DNA of 64,000 bases from Lanius collurio (lineage: Eukaryota > Chordata > Aves > Passeriformes > Laniidae). The stretch spans positions 1,208,414-1,272,413 of the forward strand of contig JACBWW010000047.1 in the NCBI GenBank assembly GCA_020086605.1, given 5' to 3'. Below, piece after piece: positions 61,074 through 64,000 of this stretch; position 1 is the stretch's first letter; the number at the start of each line of letters is the position of its first letter. The position numbers and the translations under genes were made by a program. Below the pieces are notes generated by a model. It was not told the DNA's origin. It saw only the letters and a list, made by a program, of their open reading frames with translations, and ran no database searches.

Positions 61074-64000
61074 CTGCAGATCTGTACTGCTGGATGCCTC
61101 ACACTGCACCTCCTCTGCCCTGCACGTCCTGCCCCTTGTTGTCTCAGGGGATTTGATGTGTGCTGCTGCTTCTCTCGGTGTGTTGCCTCGGGTCCATCAA
61201 CAAATGTGTGTCTTCTGGGAAACCTGGGGAAATCTCCTGTTGCCATTGATTATGCCAAGGTTAGTTTTAAAAATTTAAAAGGCAGAAAAAGTCTTTTTCT
61301 TGATCACCAAATTTGTGAATTAATATAATAGGTGGGCAGTAAGGACCCAGAAGGGATCTTTTGCTGCCTGAGCAGGACCCCTCTGGTGGAGGCTCCAGCA
61401 CCTCTCCTCTTTGTCTGCCACTTGTTCTCAAGCCTGGTGGCCTTGTCCTTGCTGCTGTTGCTTCCACAGTCTCCTCATCCCAGGGAGCTTTGGGTGCAGC
61501 ACTGAAGAGAGAGCTGCTTGGCTTGGCTCTTGCTGGGCTGCCAGCTCCCCTCCGTGTCTGGAGGCAGGAGAGGGGCTACTGCAGCTTAATGTTAGGCTTG
61601 GCTTGGCTACCCCTGGTAGCAAAATCTGCATTAAAATACATTAAATTATTTTACAGACTTTATAGTAGGGGTATTATTCTCCTCCAGAGGGGCTTTTAGC
61701 ATCATTACTGCAGAAGTGTTTTCCATGTTCTTTGCCAGGGAGGTGCCCACCCCATGCCCTGAGCAGGTAGAGTTGTGCTGAGTATCTCCACTTGTCCACC
61801 TTTGCTGCTTTGATTTCCTGCTGTTGCTTCAGCCCCAGCTAAAGGCCAGAGCAGCCTCAGCCCAGGGTGTCTGACAGGGAAGGCTGATTCATCATGGCTC
61901 TCTAGTTGCCCTGGCAGAAATGAAAATGAAGTGAGGGAATTAATCAAAATGGAGGAGACTGAAGCTGAAGGACCAAGCAATTCTTCTATTTTCAGCTCAG
62001 TGCTGTTGTGCACAGGCATTTTTCCCACTTGTGCAGCCCAGAACTGGTGAACTCTTGCAGACTGACTTTTCCTTAGACAAATCAGATCACAAAAATATTT
62101 TTCTGGTGGTTACAGGATGCTATTATTTTCATTCTTTGGGTCAAAGCTGTAGAGAAATAGGTCCACATCACCACCATGAGTTTGAAAGATGGTTGGATGG
62201 CAGCTAAAAGCCAAAAGGGCCCCAGAGCCATGAGCTTTTGTCAGCCCTAGTCCCACACACTGTTGCAATCTAAAAATGCTTTTGGGTCACCAGCATTAAA
62301 TAATTTTCTTAATCTTCGTCATGTCTTCTTTCTGCTAATTTTACTTTCTCTGTCTGACGTGGGCTCTAAGATCTTCAGTGCAAAGAGAGCATCTTTTATC
62401 TCTCTTGAGTGTCATGCAAACTTAGGGTGGTACATAAATATTTAATAATAATATTAGTAATGAAGATTAGAGTCCTGGAGGAACATGTCTTCTTCCTTGC
62501 AGATGCAGAACACATAGTGGGAATTTGTGTACTCTTTCATTTCCCTGGGGAGAATTTCTCTGCTCACTCATTTTCCAGTCGCCTCTGTCATCACCTTGGA
62601 TAAGGCTATTGGGGCACACCACTCTTGACTGGGAACAACTTAATTAGAATTAGGCAAATAACTGCTTTTTCCCCTGAGACTTTGAAAGAAACTCCCCTAA
62701 AATACAAGTTTTCTCATTTTCATGTTAGAATAATGGAAACCTGGGGGGAAAATTGTCCAGAGGTGCCCAGAAAAGGGACATATGTAATGCTGGAGGTGGC
62801 TGATCTGTGCTCCCTGACAGCAGCTGAGGGGCTTCAAGGTGCTCAAGGTGGGGCAACATCAGAGGAGTCAGGCTGCAAAGAGCTCTGGCTGTCCCTAGCA
62901 CCCTGCTCATTGGCCCTTCTTACTTCTTCTTTTCAGTAGCCTAAATAGTTTTTAAAATAGTTTGGCTATATAACTAGATTCACTTTTTAGGAGGGTTTAT
63001 ACTGTATCTTACTTAAATTTTCTAATGATTTTGGCCAATAGCGATTAATTTAAAATAATTAAGACAAATATACACATTAAATTGCCAAGCACTACATTTT
63101 TCTCATTCATTTATGACTTAATAGACTTTAGTGTATGTGTTCAGCCTTTACTAATTGCACAGTTGACAATTCTTTATGACTTTGAGGGGTTCAACATTTT
63201 CTATCTTTACTGGCTGCATCCTCTTAGCATAATCATAGTCTTAATTTTGTTTAACTTATGCTAAAGCAAAATATGAATCTAAACCACAGGAGGCAAATAA
63301 AACACGTCATTGTACAGTTCACTACATTTTATAAAACCATTTTACAACATGAACCATCCACTCGTTCTGTTCAATAGAGTAAATGGGATCTAACCATGCT
63401 TTAAGGACTGTGCTCATCTTTAAACTGATTAGTTTCTCTCCTTATTACAAAAAGCAGGCGTTTATACCAGGTCTAACGTCTAATTTTATATACAATTAAA
63501 TGGGTAATCCTTGTTGCCTCCACCATAATCATTTAATCATTGTTATTTACCTTGAGGCTTTTTGTGTAGGATCAGAGACCCATTTCTCCCCTTGCTCTGT
63601 GGTGTGGGACAAAGGAGACCCTTTTGGTCCTGGTTGCCGCAGGTAGAATGGATGGAGGTGCACACAAGGGTCAAGCTCACGGCCTGGAGTCAGTGGGAGA
63701 TCAAGGAAGATGGAGCCTCGTGCCTGGTGCTGGTTGGGCAGCAGGGATGGGGTGGGAAGGTGGAGGCAGGGATTGGTGTCAGCAGGGTCATCGGAGGGGC
63801 AGGGGCAGAGCAGTGCTGCAAGCTGTGCCCACTCCCCTCTGTGACACATTTGGGGTTCCCAGTCAAAGGCAGCGAAGCAGGGTTGGGATGCTCATGGGGC
63901 AGCTCTGGAGATGGGTCTGGTGGGGATAAACACTTCAGGGACTGCTGTGAGGATGCAGCACTATAGTCAGAGGCCGGAGCATTCTCCTGCCCGGGGCACC
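61074..64000. other. Non-coding stretch, no gene recognised
   Basis: GC-rich patches at about 61,350-61,620 and 63,600-64,000 give overlapping frames of 61-134 codons on both strands without recognisable proteins. Between them lies AT-rich plain DNA. The last patch runs off the window end, so a gene start beyond 64,000 cannot be judged. Confidence 0.4.

Overview
The window reads as nuclear DNA of a songbird (passerine) and is almost entirely non-coding, intergenic or intronic. No open frame longer than about 170 codons exists. None of the short frames could be matched to a known protein, and there are no operons, ribosome-binding sites, CRISPR arrays or phage-like modules. The organism call rests on interspersed repeats. 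A tRNA-Ile-headed, CR1-tailed SINE of the TguSINE1 type, a family known from passerine birds, lies at 59390-59525 on the minus strand. A 5'-truncated CR1 LINE 3' end lies at 43071-43380, also minus. A solo endogenous-retrovirus LTR lies at 47298-47728, minus strand.

Layout. Positions 1-18,900 are mixed-composition DNA with several GC-rich but mostly CpG-poor patches. They hold two exon-like segments on the plus strand: 5801-5979, the best coding candidate in the window, and a weaker one at 15356-15429. They also hold several AT-rich blocks that look like conserved regulatory elements. At 18,878-18,964 a 32-nt pure pyrimidine tract is closely followed by a perfect inverted pair of GATA motifs. 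Positions 19,000-43,000 have no recognisable gene, a few short tandem duplications and an AT-rich homeodomain-site-rich block near 31.5 kb. From about 35 kb to 55 kb the sequence is noticeably AT-rich. The exception is one dense CpG island at about 46,905-47,297, which ends where the solo LTR begins. An assembly gap of 337 N lies at 50,532-50,868. AT-rich blocks at 52.5-52.8 kb and 54.1-54.3 kb are further enhancer candidates. The last 9 kb hold a promoter-like patch at 55.8-55.9 kb, the SINE, a fossil of an old amniote repeat at 60.85 kb, a TG-rich microsatellite and a GC-rich tail.

Nothing here resembles a new multi-gene system. The points most worth a second look are the CpG island facing read-out from an LTR promoter, the tandemly repeated U3 of that LTR, the 5.8 kb exon candidate and the palindromic GATA element. 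All regulatory and exon calls are read by eye and need alignment or transcript evidence.
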